Positions 31,855 to 45,300 of a stretch of 64,000 bases of DNA are shown here, one piece after another (position 1 is the stretch's first letter; every line of letters begins with the position of its first letter). The stretch covers positions 310,001 to 374,000 of the forward strand of contig LATX02000078.1 of assembly GCA_001466705.2 (NCBI GenBank). Direction: 5' to 3'. The position numbers and the translations under genes were made by a program. The notes beneath the pieces were generated by a model. That model saw only the letters and a program-made list of their open reading frames with translations, was not told where the DNA came from and did no database searches. Source of the stretch: Moniliophthora roreri. Its lineage: Eukaryota; Basidiomycota; Agaricomycetes; Agaricales; Marasmiaceae.

Positions 31855-34329
31855 TAGTTGACATTCAGTAATGCTAGAGGCGTTGCCGGTAAATCAATGT
31901 ATTTATTAGGTTCCAGAGATATTGCTAGGTTGTATACTGTATCAATATAATCATCTAAATCAGTCTTCTGGATAAATCGATTATGAAAAGTAGCCTGAAG
32001 GAGGAATGGCGTATCAGCATCGCATCCGTGAAACGTGACGGTGACCAACACACCTTTCATGGCCCGTACCCCGGATGTTAGATACGCGGTACGTTTCGCT
32101 GGCATTGAAAATTCTCCCGAAGGAAACCCCCCTGCGGCAATTTTTCACCTTGTCTGCGCTTCCGGCCCTAAGAATTGGAAGTTATGTAATCGAGGAACGA
32201 GGAGGATGGAGTCGGGAGAGCTGGACTGGTCGAAGCGAGCGTACATGCACATCTCTCTGTTCGCCTTGTTGGAGGTATGGTTGGGTGGGCATTGAAATTC
32301 CGGCATCTTCTGACGCCCGTTGCCGGCGCGCCCACTTTGTAGCCTGATTATGGAAAATCATCAATATGAAGAGACTTTCGCAAGTCGGTACTATCACTCA
32401 CCCATAAATATCGCTTGGAATGCCGAACAGGACTATCGGCTTGCCATCTACAATCTTCGAGCAACCAGAAGCATCCATGGAGCGGCAGAGGAAATGAATC
32501 TGGATTCGGCACCGGAAATCCATGCTTCTAGTCAAATTTACAGCTGCTGGTAAGCGGAAGATGCGCTATTTGGCCCTCTGGTGATGATAATCGAGATTCG
32601 GATTGCTACAGAGGGGTCGGGACACAAATCAGCAAGTTGAACGGAATCGCGATCAAATACACGCACCTTGAGTTGTCGAAGGCCATCTTTACACCTCATT
32701 GGCTTTCTTCAGGTTCCTTCCAGGTCAATCAACACAGACTTCTAGAAACCGTGTCAGCGCTCGAAAGGGACATTGATGGAAGGAGTACCTTGGAGCCTCG
32801 TGCAGTTTGCACGTATCTAAAAACTTGCTGCCTAACTCGCCCCCAACAAAAGTATAGGTGATATTGGCCTCGCAGAGCTCTCAGTGATTCCTAACAATTT
32901 TGTTGAGTAGATCAAAGACGAAGCTCTTGCCCAACAGAACAGACCGTGACGCACCCTTCAGTGTCTGAAGCTTCCGAGCTTCCAGTCCGAAGTCTGCTCT
33001 CGGAGCACATTTCTTACCGGACGTTACAACCAGCAACGTCCAGCTTTTTCTACTCGTCCACTTGAGGCTTTTTGCTGCAAGTAAATAATAAAGTTATCAT
33101 GTTCCTACGAGGATTTAGAAATCAGCGAACGGCTTGCGACAAAAGAGTTCCGCTATACTGCTTTTTCACAAAAGACCTGCAGACAACTTGCAGAGTCCAG
33201 ATATTCCGTATTTTTGTAGCTTCCTGACTTGAAAGATTGAGCAGGCGTCGCCTCAATTTCGCAAGACGTGGTTGGAGTGTCTGCCTGATGCGCGAGATGG
33301 GTGTCGGAGTGAGAAAAAGTCGGCGTTACTTCTTGTCACCGAACCACGATCATCTCGGCATTCTTCGCACGATGACATGCCAAGTCACAAAAATTCGGCT
33401 TCGATATGGGATCATTGGGATGGACGATAGGAGCTGAGAATGACTGAGGGCTTTGAGAACGAAATCGTGCTATATTCAGAATGTCATAAAAGACTTGGTA
33501 TGTCTCTCCCATTTTCACCCCGAACGTCGACTGACCTTTCTTTAGAACAAAATCAAAGCAAGAGCGTAGAGAATAAAACTTCAGCAAGGATCGCTAGATA
33601 AAGGATAGGCGTTCGACCTGAAGGCTTTTGTGTATCTTAATGATCAATCCAGACCTTCACGTATTCTTACTTTTACACTAAGAACTCGGCAAGCGAGAAA
33701 ACAGAGGCAAGAAGTTTGTCCGGTATGCAGGGTGAGAAGGTCGATTAAGATGTCTTTATAGTATGCGGTACGTCCTACGACTTGTCTCAACTCTGATATG
33801 GTATCTAATTTCTCTGCAGTCTCTCGATGTCATATTAGAGCGCTGTTCACCGACGGTTGCAATCATGAATACAGCAGATCGCATGAACGCCTCCAACATG
33901 TGTGCCGAATCGCTGCTGATCCTCTCGGGTGTTCTCGGGTGTTCTCGGGCTAAGTTCACTGCTGAGGTGATTGATCGTTAGCCTTGACATTTCCCGCTTG
34001 CTGACTATGTATGCAGAGCACGTTAGAACAGCACTCAGACAGCTAGGCTTGGTGCTCAAAGCCTGTATGATATGGATGCACCTCAGACTTACATACTCCA
34101 CGGACCAAACAGATGTACACGGTATGTCTGCTTATGTCTGCTGTAACACCTGCAAACCTCACCTGACAGCGTATGCTGTGTCGTTAGTCTGGCGGTCGCT
34201 GGGAGCGCGGCCGGGACACTGAAAATAGCATGAAATCATGCTATGTAGTTGTAAGATATCGGGATGAAGGTGCGGCTGCTCTTGTGGCTTCTTTGATATA
34301 GTGGCTCACCGCTCTGTTTTTAGCCACTA

Positions 34330-34920
34330 CAATAAAGGTTCAAAATCTTCCGGACTTCACACCATAGGGCCTACTTTGAGCATCAAGATTTCCCCGCCAT
34401 ACCTGCGGTATGTTTAGCTATATGTTCGGTGAGCGACAACTTCATCTCGTTAGTCCTTCGTTGCCGTGAGCATGCTATACGTTTGGCCTGATGTATTCCT
34501 TAGACCTACACCAACGTTGCTGTTAGCCTGTTGCTTATGTGTACAAGTGCATACATGGCTCCACCAACCTGCAAGCTGTAGGACCTCAGGGAACTGAAAT
34601 ACTGCCGATACATAGGCCTTCCTGATGTGGCGGCATCAGCTTACAGGTATGTTTTCGAACTCTGCGTTTCCGCGGTGACTCGTGTATTCAGTTTCCGGGC
34701 TTTTAGTTGATGATCAATGCCTTAGTGTGGAAATATCGGGAGCATCAAGCCTTTGAATGCCTGGGGTCAGTGCTATGGCGGGTCCTTGCTATACAGATTG
34801 CTCATACATCGTGATGGTTTTCGTCATGTGGCATCTTAATTCATTCCCTATTGAAGGCATTGTCATACGCCCTTTCTGCTTGTGAACCTTATTTCAGAGA
34901 ATCCGGTTCTGAATAAGGTA
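34330..34920 (+). pseudogene. Possible decayed multi-TM gene remnant
   Basis: Exon-like hydrophobic stretches are broken by stops. One stretch encodes a segment beginning TYTNVAVSLLLMCTSAYMA, followed by a stop. Another after a plausible intron contains INALVWKYREHQAF and a later TGA. Splice-like GTATGT and TTCAG signals separate them. It is not alignable by eye to the seven-TM family of this window. Confidence is low and the family is unknown. Confidence 0.22.
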
Positions 34921-34935
34921 GCGTGGTGGGATTAG

Positions 34936-34942
34936 TATAAAG
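34936..34942 (+). promoter_or_regulatory. TATA box of seven-TM paralog 2
   Basis: TATAAAG, 54 bases before the ATG at 34996. Confidence 0.55.
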
Positions 34943-34995
34943 TTGACGGAAAACAACGGAGTCAACGTCGTGATTCCCAGTTCCGCTCTTGAGAA

Positions 34996-36567
34996 ATGTC
35001 GTCGACAATCCCGAAGGAGCTTACTGATATCCTCTCTGTCGAAAGGATTATTGTCGGGCCTATCTCCACCTTGTCAGTACGTGGTCGTCTAGCATCTTTT
35101 ATTCAATGGCTAACTGATATATTGGGATACGTTAGGCCATGTACTGTGTATATGGTATGTTAAAAAAAGCAGTTCTTGACATGTTGGATCAACAATTTCG
35201 TCAGGCCTCTACATCTTGCTCTTTGGAGCAGCAGTCTACTTGATGCGTAGCCGTCAGCGAGGAGATGAATCAAAGTTCAACTGCAAGTTTTATCTGTCAC
35301 TGACGGTGATTCTCTTCGTGCTCTGCACGATGTTCGTTGTGGACTATACGATACAAAACTTGCTTGAACCGGTGATTTTCTTTACTGCCGTCAAGACTGG
35401 AGATTTCAAACCGTTTATGGATTATGCAAAGAATAGTGTTGTCAAGTTGACTATTTAGTAAGGCAGAATTGTCACGCCATCTTCAATACTTAGCGTCATC
35501 TGTTCTAGTTCATTTGACCAGCTCGTGGCTGTTCTTCTCAAGTAGGTTCTTCCTTGATACCTTGATATTATACGCTCTCCTGACTCTTTGCCGTTATTCT
35601 AGCATAACCGCGGATTGCATGCTTGTTTGTGTTCCATTTCATTCTCATATCGTTCTCACCCAACAGCATTACAGATTCATCGTTGCCATTCGATTTGGGG
35701 CTCCAGAAAGCGAGTCACCGTACCGCTGCTAGTAGCATCAACAGCAACAAATGGTGCACATATTCCCTTTGACTTCCTAGTATTATCCATTAACGATTTG
35801 CAACGCTCAAGTTCTCGGGCTCGTTGGCTCTATCATACTGATAATCGGCGGCAGAGATACATCCATCAAGTCAAATTACATGCTCGTTACGCATGCAAAA
35901 ACTGTCCTAGCTTCATACGACGTATGTAGTGCCGTCGTCAACTCTGCCCTTACTCTTTTTACAGGTATGTTGCCCAACACTCACATACGTTTGCCAATGC
36001 TCAACCACACAGCCGGGCGGATTTGGTGGATTCATCGCCAGGCCCGTGCTCACGGTGTTTACTCTAGCGACGCCTTCGATATTGAGTCAATCTACCGTAT
36101 TATGTTAGTATTATGCATTGAAGAGTCCAAGCTTTCGAGTGTCGCACTAACTTTTTTCAAAATTGCGGTAGACTCGAGTCAGGGTTGATCTATCCCGTAT
36201 TTATCGTGGCAAGTCTGGTCGCGACAAATACTTCAACGCCCAAGACGTTGCCCTTCGACTTTTACCCACTCCGTTCTCTGAGTGCTGTGGGCGACATCAT
36301 CTGTTCACAATTATTGGTTTCCTAACACGATCGACTCAGGGAATCGCTCCGACGTTGATTATCGTTCGTGTGAAATTTGGCCAGAACGCTGAAAACCTGC
36401 AGGATCGGATGATCTCCGATATTTGCTTCACCACACCGCGGGAAGGTAATACCGCTCGATCATTCGGTCAAGTGTATTCGATTGGGAACTTCAGTATGAC
36501 ACCGGTAGGAAGTGGAGGAGGAAGCGAGGACCCGGGGGTTGATATCCAAAAGGAGGCAACTGTGTAA
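34996..36567 (+). CDS. Seven-TM integral membrane protein, paralog 2
   Basis: Ten-exon model, 357 residues: 34996-35076, 35136-35154, 35205-35457, 35509-35541, 35603-35624, 35675-35753, 35812-35964, 36013-36103, 36172-36286 and 36340-36567. Exon lengths 81, 19, 33, 22, 79, 153 and 115 equal those of paralog 1, which fixes ambiguous acceptors (for example exon 4 starts after TCTGTTCTAG). The protein shares the M-S-S-x-I-P start, the HRC motif after TM3, the A-G-R-I-W-W-I-H-R loop and the LGKN-like tail (here FGQNAENLQ). Expected in a cellular membrane; function unknown. It lies head-to-tail with paralog 1 and convergent with paralog 3. Confidence 0.85.
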
Positions 36568-37185
36568 TACTTAAGAGCCACAGGCTTCTCTTCTTCTTTT
36601 CGTCTTCTCAGTATATTTATCTTTTTATCTATGCAGTTTACACTGCGGATCATGGAGGTGGCACAATTCAGCTGGCCGACGGTCCTTATAGAGCCGTCGT
36701 GCGGCGAAATGGTTCTGAAAGGTAGTATTGATAGAATATCCCCAAAATGAGACCTGAGTCAGTTCGAGGGCGCCTTAGATCAAGATGCATCACACAAATG
36801 GCAGATTGGTACTATAACCCCTTACTCCGAGTCCGAGTCGGTCATGGTTTTTATGCCTCCCCATAGACAATTCTACGCCACGACCCACTTTCAACTGGTT
36901 ATGACCTTGCAGATACAGTGGAATGAGTCTCCAGAGGGTCATTTCGAGACCATGGCCTTTCGTTGAACGAGAGGTTCAAATTAATTGCTCGTGCGGGAAA
37001 ACCAGAGAGGTGCTGGAAGTGTCCATCAAGTTTCGAGCGCACAGCCTTAGTATTTCCAGTGTTACTAAAGGAGAAATACAAATTCAAAACATAATGTACA
37101 TGTTCTATGATCTGATGGATGGATGTACAGGTTGATTTTGCAGACCAATGATATCTCCGGGATATGAATGAGTCCTTATCAGTGA
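36568..37185. other. Convergent intergenic region with one short coding-like frame
   Basis: Between two convergent seven-TM genes. A plus-strand frame (36751-36966) ends in a stop and has a protein-like composition (for example QFYATTHFQLVMTLQIQW), possibly the last exon of an unrecognised or decayed gene. Nothing else was identified. Confidence 0.3.
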
Positions 37186-38721
37186 TTACACTGCCTCTTT
37201 CTGCCGTTCTGCCCGTTCTTCACTTTCTCTTTCAAATTCCAGTGCAATTGAGTGCACTTGTGCCCGCGACCTGGCGGTAGCGGCATCTCCAACCTCTGGT
37301 TGGCTCATAAAGTGAATATCCGAGACCATATTCTGCAGGCTTTCGACATTCTTCCCGAGTTTCGCACGAACCATAATCAACGTGGGAGCAACTCCCTGTA
37401 GAATCAATTATCAGTACTTGAAAGCTTGCAATCTTGAATCCCGGAGTCACTTACAGCGCTCAGTGCAACAAGGGGATAAACATCGAAGGACCATGCGTTT
37501 ATTGAAACAGTATTCGTCACGATGAGAGCTGCCACGATAAAAAATGGATAAAGCATTCCGGATTCAAGTCTTTCGTGGAATTATTAGCTTGGTTTCGATC
37601 TTCAAGAGAGTTGAACCTACATAATCCGAGTGATGGACTGAACGAGTGTATCAGTCGTATGTATTCCGTGAGCACGGACTTCGCGGTGGATCCACCAGAT
37701 ACGTCCGGCTATGCATGTGTGAATAAGGATATACAGGCCGGTGAAGGAGATCGGGAAACGCACCGGTGAGAAGTGTCAGCGCCGAGTTTACGACAGCACT
37801 ACAAATATTATACGCAAAGGTGACATTGCCTCCGTTGACGAATATTATAAGATTGGACTCTTTCGCCATGTCGCGTACGCCAATGATTAGCATTATAGAG
37901 CCAGCGAGCCCGAGTACTTCACAACTATCAATAAGTACAAGAGGAAGAAAAGAAAATGATACACATACCATTTGTGACGACTGATGCTACTATCAAGGGC
38001 AATGCGACTCGCTTACTGGAGCTCCAGATCAAGTAGCAGCGGTGAATCTGATGATAGCGAGTCAAAATGAGAACTGGAGTATGTAGTGCATACGAACAAG
38101 AATGTAATCCGCAACAACGCTAATCAGCAGGATCAGTACTTGTCGTGCAAAGCAGTACCGAAGACAAGGCCTACTTGAGAAGGACGTTGCTCAGCAATCC
38201 AAATGAGCTAGGATCCAAAAAGTTAGGACACGAACGCGCGGCACATATGAACCCTCTTACTAAGTAGCTGTCTTTTCGACATCGCTTATGAAGTACGCGT
38301 TAAGGGGGCCATAGTCCCCAGTTCTGAATGCGGTGAAGAGAATGATGGCATCGCGAACTCTGACCATGGTCTGGTCTATTATAACCATTGTGGTCAATAC
38401 GAAGAGAGCCACCATCACTATGAAATTTGATTTGTGGTTGAAGCGGTCATTATCGTTTTGGCGGCTTCGCAACATGTAAACCCATGTTCCGAAAAGCAGA
38501 ACGTATAAGCCTGGGGAGGACTGTTATTGGAGCACTCGCTGGATATTGAGACTGCACATACCATATACAAAGTACATGACCTGTCGACCGGAACGTCAGC
38601 TTTAGGCAGAGAGCAGTACGATCGCAAATCGCAGACCTACCGACAGAGTAGAGACAGGCAAAAGAATAATTGATTGCACCGAGAATAGTCCAGCATATTC
38701 TTCAGGTATTGACGACGACAT
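37186..38721 (-). CDS. Seven-TM integral membrane protein, paralog 3
   Basis: Ten-exon model on the minus strand, 349 residues: 38641-38721, 38562-38580, 38261-38510, 38175-38207, 38098-38119, 37969-38047, 37764-37916, 37621-37708, 37455-37569 and 37186-37395. All introns are GT-AG and all exon phases match paralogs 1 and 2. It has the same seven hydrophobic segments, IHRCYLIW after TM3, AGRIWWIHR after TM5, and a tail with AKLGKNVESLQ followed by a Glu/Arg-rich end. It is the only member of the cluster on the minus strand, so a local inversion accompanied the family's expansion. Function unknown. Confidence 0.85.
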
Positions 38722-40049
38722 AGCTTGAAAGAGGGAAGGAGTGAGGTTTTCGTTGCTCTTCAATGGCTTTTATATTACCCAGGAAACACTGGAAGCTATG
38801 TTCGCTTCAGCACTCAAGGTCCAACGTCGAGTTCCTCGAGCCTTAGCCCGGACCCTAGTGCTTGAGCAATGGCAACGAATACCAAGTAGTCATACCACAT
38901 ACCGCACAGCTCTATTCGACAATCGTCGTGCAGTGCCACGAAATGAATATGATGACTATCATTGATGAATCTGCCAATTTTGATGTCCGGCGTAAATGAT
39001 CTTCATTCAAATTTCAAGTAATCGGAAATAATTCCGCTGATTCCCTTGCGTGAAGAGCATCAATCAAGAGTTGAAGCATAGTCAGATCGACACGTACCGA
39101 GACATTTTCTAAAACAGAACGCTGACGCTTCTTCTATGCATTTGCTACCCATCCACTAAGCACTTCCATCAGAGTGCGGTCGAGGCGCAGCAAGACAACC
39201 CTGAGTAACGCAACGCCAAAAGTGTCTTTTGGGCGCACACAGTTGATCGATGTCGATCAAGGCTGAAAGTTTGAATCATTGGTACAGGGGCAAAAGCTAT
39301 CAAAAAAATAGATACGTACTGGAAGGGTGGCAACGTGTATCATGGTTTGGACGAGATTTGAATGGGGCTGAACCGCGTTGAGTTGACGTTTCAGCGTAAG
39401 AGGTAACAGGGCGACACCGCGAAGGCTGAGACCGAGGTTTCCCGAGAGGATAGAAAGTTATCTGCTGTCTATCCGTAGCTATGACTGGATAGAGAGCGTG
39501 GCCCCTTAAGCGCGACTCACAAAGTGAAGAACATACTTTGCACATCTCCTAGCACGCCATGAAAGCTATCAGTCCCAATATTCAGAATTCAGCACTGCAT
39601 TATTATCCCAAGTTGACGTTCCTGCACAGCAAAGTCGAGCCTTTTAGTTATTGTCGAGACCTTGGTAGACTGGAAATGATGATAGACCGACTACCCCTGG
39701 TGAGACCGACTATCCCGAGCGAAAAGCTGAGTTGGAACACATACTTACCTGACTCCTGAACTATCCGACACTTGGACTTCGTCGTGAGTCCTTTGGCCAG
39801 TGCAATAGCGGAGAAGAGTTTAGGTTGCTATAGTTACGTTGAGTGCAAATCCGCGTTTCATCGCTTCCCAATGCCCGCCCAAAGCCAGTCTGACAAAGAA
39901 CACCGAATCAATGATTAGGCGTGAGTAAAAATCGGACTTTGGGATCTAGACTCTTAAGGCACGCCGCACTGCAGTCTCAGCACGTCCAGAGTAATTTCCT
40001 TTCGCATTGATCAGATTGACGACAGGATACATCACAAAATATGAAAAGT
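38722..40049. other. Intergenic region, no recognised gene
   Basis: Contains the promoter of paralog 3 (a minus-strand TATAAAA at 38774-38768, 47 bases before its ATG). A few short open frames such as 39545-39300 on the minus strand show no domain. No repeat or RNA gene was recognised. Confidence 0.4.
38768..38774 (-). promoter_or_regulatory. TATA box of seven-TM paralog 3
   Basis: On the minus strand TATAAAA lies 47 bases upstream of the ATG (38721). Confidence 0.55.
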
Positions 40050-42341
40050 TCAGTATAGCAGATTGAATACTTTCCCATTGAACTTCACTACGGTAGACCG
40101 TCCCACTTCATGGAGAGAACCCAATGGTACAACGTCCCAAAGTTGAATTGATCCATGGCTTTGAGAGCACCGATTAGCACACTGCAAACTTGACGTAATA
40201 AGGAAATCACCTACAAAGTTCGGAGGTGACGACGAAGAGTTGCCAAGCCATTGCGGTAGTTACAAAACTTGCAGCGGTAATGGTGTTCGCTCTCCCTATT
40301 GCGCTTGGTCGCTTGGCAGTTCTCGGACTCCCTCAGGGAGATAGCATTTACTATATCACTTGATACTGGAGATAAGTAGTGGTCGCGATGATCCTGGGCC
40401 GACTATAGAATACAATGAACGTGAGTACATGACTAGAGTTACCAAGGGACAAGACATACCTGCGCGCACCATCGTACGAAATGTCGTATACCTGACTCCG
40501 AGTAACACGTCTTGCATTCGATAAGCGGGTTCAGTGCCAACATATCGTTGAATGAAGTCGTCAGGGGATTAATCCTAAACATTCCGCAGACTCGCCTTGT
40601 GAACTGGATAGCTGGGATGTGGAGCTCGATGCGGCAACTCAGTGTTGGGGCACCCGAATACCATTTCGCGCCATGGAGGCGATGACATTTGTGAGCCATG
40701 ATACCGGTGAAACCATACACACGGCTGGCATTACATCCAGCCGTTCTGAACAGAGTCGTGCACATAAACATATCGTTAGGCACTGCGTCAGGCCGATATT
40801 CTCGCAAGGCATGAAAGGCTGCTTGGAATCTGCTCGTATTCCAGTTCGCGATGAAATCGCAGAATGATGCATCTCGGAGCACTTGGTTGATATCGTCTTC
40901 CACAGATATATGCCCGGAGCTCTCGATCAAGGCTCGCAAAGGATACCATAGAGCGATGTCCACCGCAGGGGGCATGAAGAGATTGAGGGAAAGACACCCC
41001 TCGTACATGAGAAGACGTTTTTGCAAGTACGCGAAGCGGCCCTTTTTCACAGCTAATTGTTCTTCCTCCAGACGATCAGTTTGGATTTGGGCAATAACGG
41101 ATTTCAATTCTGCTTGGATATTACTCCAGACTATGTATGTAGTCAGGATCACGTACTCATGCAAAGTATTCAAATGGCGTACTCTTTTCGGTCAGCAATT
41201 TTGTTTCGTTAACACGTTTATGTGCGAGAAGTTTGCGCCTTGAGCTCTCGAATTGAAGTTCCTCCTTCCAGCCTAATGCTCCGAGTTTCCGAATGATGCT
41301 AAACGAATATTCATTAGCGGAGTTAATAACATCCTTGAGTCACATACGCATCCGCCCTTTCCTTGCGAATAGCTTGATTATTTGCTTTCTTTTCAGCGTC
41401 CCATTGCTCCTCCCATAGCTGGCACACATTGATTTGCTATAGATGAGTCCACTTAGAGCGGGTGCGTCTTAACATGGCATTGATCGCTCACCTCCAAAAC
41501 TAGCTGTCGTTCATTAATCTTACGTTTCATGAAAGCGGAGAGTGCGGCTGGCCCTTCCCTCTCACTCTTTGCATACTCACCAAGCAGAGTTTTCGCAGCG
41601 GAATTAAGGTAGACTCGACGAACTCCACATATAAACCCTGTGGCGTGTTATGAGAATCGGAGGATGCACCTGAATAGGTAGATGGAAACGTACATTTTTG
41701 AATTTTGGTATTTCGACCCGGATCGTGGTATGGTACTAGGTCATCGAGACTCGGCAAAGCAATGCCAGTTTCATAAAGTTCTTCCTCCGAGGAGAACCTG
41801 CTAGATTGGTTAACAAGGAAAGAAAGATGGAAATCAGGCGGGACTTACTTTACAACCAAACACTCCTTACAGCATCTCACAAGTGCGAACCAAAGGATAT
41901 CTCGCGCCCTCCCATCTTTGCAAAACTGAAATAATGTGAGTATCAGCGATCCGCTGAGTTAAGTGGTAGGCGACGAACATGGCAAGTTCCATCAAAGAGT
42001 AAATTCGCGTGGGCAGGCTCACTCATTGGAGGAATGGGGTCAGGTATTCCGTGGTTCCGTCGAGAAGCTTTCCAAATGAACTCGGCAGATCTGTGCATGA
42101 GCATGGGCCTGAAATACGTCGTCCTGGCTAAGAGTAGGAGATCCCTTGGCTGGAGATACTGGAAAATCTGAGCGGTACTTAGCGACATCAGGAAAGAGGT
42201 TTCAGCTGGATAACACACCTCACAGACAAGTTCATTAGGCAGCTCCTTTATCCATTGCAGTGCTCCCGCGATTCGTCTCCGCTTCTGCCTGATTTCATCG
42301 CCGGGCATAATGACGTCACTTTGGTCTCGTTTTATTTCCAT
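40050..42341 (-). CDS. F-box protein with Cys-rich module and C-terminal C2H2 finger, copy 1
   Basis: Ten-exon model, 603 residues: 42219-42341, 41979-42167, 41849-41925, 41694-41797, 41492-41637, 41348-41436, 41183-41298, 40460-41130, 40215-40402 and 40050-40158. The F-box starts at LPNELVCE and is split by intron 1. It is followed by PPMSEPAHANLLF and a cysteine cluster (CHFC ... CCKEC). Later come a long helical region, a second cysteine pair (CKTC) and a C2H2 finger C-X2-C-X11-H-X4-H split by the last intron. The same splits occur in copy 2. F-box proteins recruit substrates to SCF ubiquitin ligases; the substrate is unknown. An in-frame upstream ATG at 42353 would add four residues. Confidence 0.82.
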
Positions 42342-42353
42342 CTGATGGAACAC

Positions 42354-45300
42354 ATGTTAGTATGATGGATGGCATGACGGCAAGCAGAAGGAAACATCCT
42401 CGCCTTGAGATAGAGTGTGAGGGACACCAAGACGTCGAGTAGTCCCAGATGTTTAAATACCATGGTGCCACTTGCCACGGCGCCCAAAGCATAAAGCATA
42501 TGCAGAGAACAATGGTTGGCATAGAACACAAAACGAGCCACATCGGGAGGACAATGGGCCGGTGGGTCAGGCCACAGAAAGAAGAGCTCCCACGTGCAAC
42601 ACCGAGCGACCGCTCAGACTAGGGTCGGCGCGAAGCAATTCTTGTTCGTCCAATCATTCTCAGCGTGATCGAGAAGCCAAACTACCGTTGAGTGACGATT
42701 CTGCACCAACTTGCCCATTCCTTCTTCGTTCCTTCTCGCGGGAGGGCGAAGGAATGCCCGGGCACCCTGCCAGCCCAAAGCTTCCTGAGGATACACGCCA
42801 ACAGTCGAATCTCGTGTTGTGATACCTCCCGTCCTACTCCACAAGGACTTATCCGACCTACAACCCGCATCGAGATGGAGTCCTAATGCGAATGCTCGAG
42901 GAATGAGCCGACCGTGGTTCACATTCGGAGACACTCGTTCTCAACCTGACTAACGTCGTACAATAGGAGCCGTGCGATGGATTATCTCCTGGTACTAGAT
43001 GCCTCTCCCTGGGATAGCTAGATGCATGCGATGTGGAGGTATAACGGTGCAATCACTCTGCAAGGCAGCCTACAACGCGAGCGTGGCGAGGATCGACTGG
43101 GGTCGAGAAAAGGCAAGCGGCGGAATCGCGTGCGTTGCGAAGCAAAGGACATAATCATCCCTGGCCCAGATTCGCTCGACCAAATTGAATCATACATGCC
43201 AGTCCGAAGTGGACAGGTGAGGCAGCGAGGGCCCTACACCTGGATCTGCGTAATGTTGAGACGTTCTATCGGTTCGGGGAACTGCAGCTGATGCCATCCT
43301 ATCGAAAACCCGACCGGAAGATCATCTTCCTAGGTAAAAGACAAACTTGAGTCTACCGAGGGCTCTCCTGTTGGCTGCTTCGGCATCCGAGGTTCTCGAA
43401 GCACTTCGGTACGAGTAATGCTCGTATACACGAACGAAGAGGGCGAGGAGTTAATGCAGGATGACGTTGCGGGGGTGAGGAAAGTGATCAAGCCCATGCT
43501 TCTTGCCTGCAGTGAACGATCATCAGATACGATGTCAAGCCCCATGTAGATAACCATCACCTATGTTCGTTTCATAACGAATCAGACCATGCTGATAGCT
43601 GCGGCATTGCGTCCATCAGCCAAGACCATAAGTTGGCAAATATATCTTATGTGTCCGCCATCCCGTTAACGATATCTCCATTTTCAACCTGCCGAGGCTG
43701 CTGATAGTTGCTGATTCGAAGATTGAAATAAATCGTGTTTCACCCTCAGCATGGGGGTTTGATAGTGAAGGTGGTGGGAAGCAGTATTCGTCTGCCTTTC
43801 TTCGTAGCCAAACGCGAGGTTCCTTGTCTATGACCGGCGACTACATCCGTCAGAGCTCGTACGGCCAGCACCACCGACAACGACGTAATAGCGACATCCC
43901 AGGGGTAGTTCTCGCACAAGGTCCAGATCCCAAGAGAGACGAGAAGCTCCTGCATTTTCCGAAGCATGGAACATATAAGCAAAGGGTGATAGGAAGAAGC
44001 AGAAACACGGACGACGGTCATCTAACCCAACTAGAACGCTCAAATCCACAAATCGGAGGGAAAAAAATCCAATCTGTAGCGCACTTCGACCCTCTAGAAC
44101 GACCAGTATCCAATACCCAAAACATTTCCCAGTTTGATTTCATTCCCACGGCTCCTCGACGTGGTCCGAAGTATCTGGGTCCTTGGTGTTTTTCTAGCCA
44201 GACCATTAGGTTGAGATTGAGACAAATTCATGGCCCACGAATAAAAACAAAATATCATACCAGAGCCTTGGTTCTGCGTCAAGATGGTGGTCAATGTTGA
44301 AAGACTGAGACTCGGGGTCGGCGCTAAAACGCTAAATTGAAATTCCGATCGTCTCCTTTGTCTCCCGACTCCCTGCATCCTTCAAAGCCAAAATGTGTCG
44401 GAAACCCCATCATATAGCATGCAACATTCGTCAGTTGTCGCCCGATGACCGATTAAGATCAAGTTTCAACTTTGTTTCAACTATTAATAGTCCAATCTCG
44501 TCGGGCATTAAGTATCTGTATATCTCTCAATTGTTCTGTCATCATCAGATATGTCGTTGATGCTCATCCCTCGCAGCCACCCACATTTCAAGTACCTAGT
44601 ATCATGTTGGGTACTTCCGAAATCGAATCTGAGTTGCTGGAAAAGCCTTTTCATCAAAACAGAAGCTATCAAGAGGAACCTTGTTCGGAATTCACTCCAT
44701 CCCTTAAATGAGATACAATGAAGAGCAAGCATCAGGTGGTCGTCGCTGCCTCCATCTTTTGAACATGGACTGATAATGTTCCCTCACCGTCCTCGGCATC
44801 TGAAACTTTCCATACTTTTGGGTCATCATGTGCTGGTGCTGATATGGGGAATCTGGATAGAGTGGGAAACAAAGGTTCCGGACGGGATACTTCCGGATGA
44901 TGAATTTGCGATGCTGATTCTAGTCCCTCATGCTAAGGGATGTTTTGTGGACTAACTGACCATTCGTGACTGTAGTATGAAACGTCAGATTCACGCTATT
45001 GTAGTGTCCATCAAAGATGGAGCATCTTGCTTGCTGGCATGGGTCAGGCTGCGATTTAGAGGGGCACAGAAACATTCTCATACTAGAGCGAGAGCTAATT
45101 CTTTTCTAGCACTCTCCAGCCCTGGACATGCAGCCACGTTCTAACACTAAAACTTGATGCATTTATGTTATGTTTTGCGTAGTCGTGTGTACCGTATCTG
45201 GTTGCCCTGGAGTACGACTCAAGCTTCAATCCCAAAACAAAAACTATACTCACCTTACATTGTTCTCCTTCCAGGATTCCCATGTACTAAAAAGGGGCGG

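Larger units (their letters stand above)
31855..34995. other. Intergenic stretch with unrecognised short frames
   Basis: Several short open frames occur, for example 32105-31752 on the minus strand (which would overlap the end of the preceding gene) and 32035-32295, 32320-32553 and 32637-32861 on the plus strand. None has a recognised domain or a paralog in the window. A small triplicated word (TCTCGGGTGT) occurs at 33926-33950. A possible decayed membrane-protein gene at 34330-34920 is listed separately. Confidence 0.4.

Noticed and set aside
31752..32105. 117-codon minus-strand gene overlapping the end of seven-TM paralog 1
   Set aside because: The frame overlaps the well-supported last exon of that gene, and no domain, splice partner or paralog was found.
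43824..44300. 158-codon plus-strand frame in the left duplication unit
   Set aside because: The equivalent region of the right unit is interrupted and shows no conservation of this frame; no domain was recognised.
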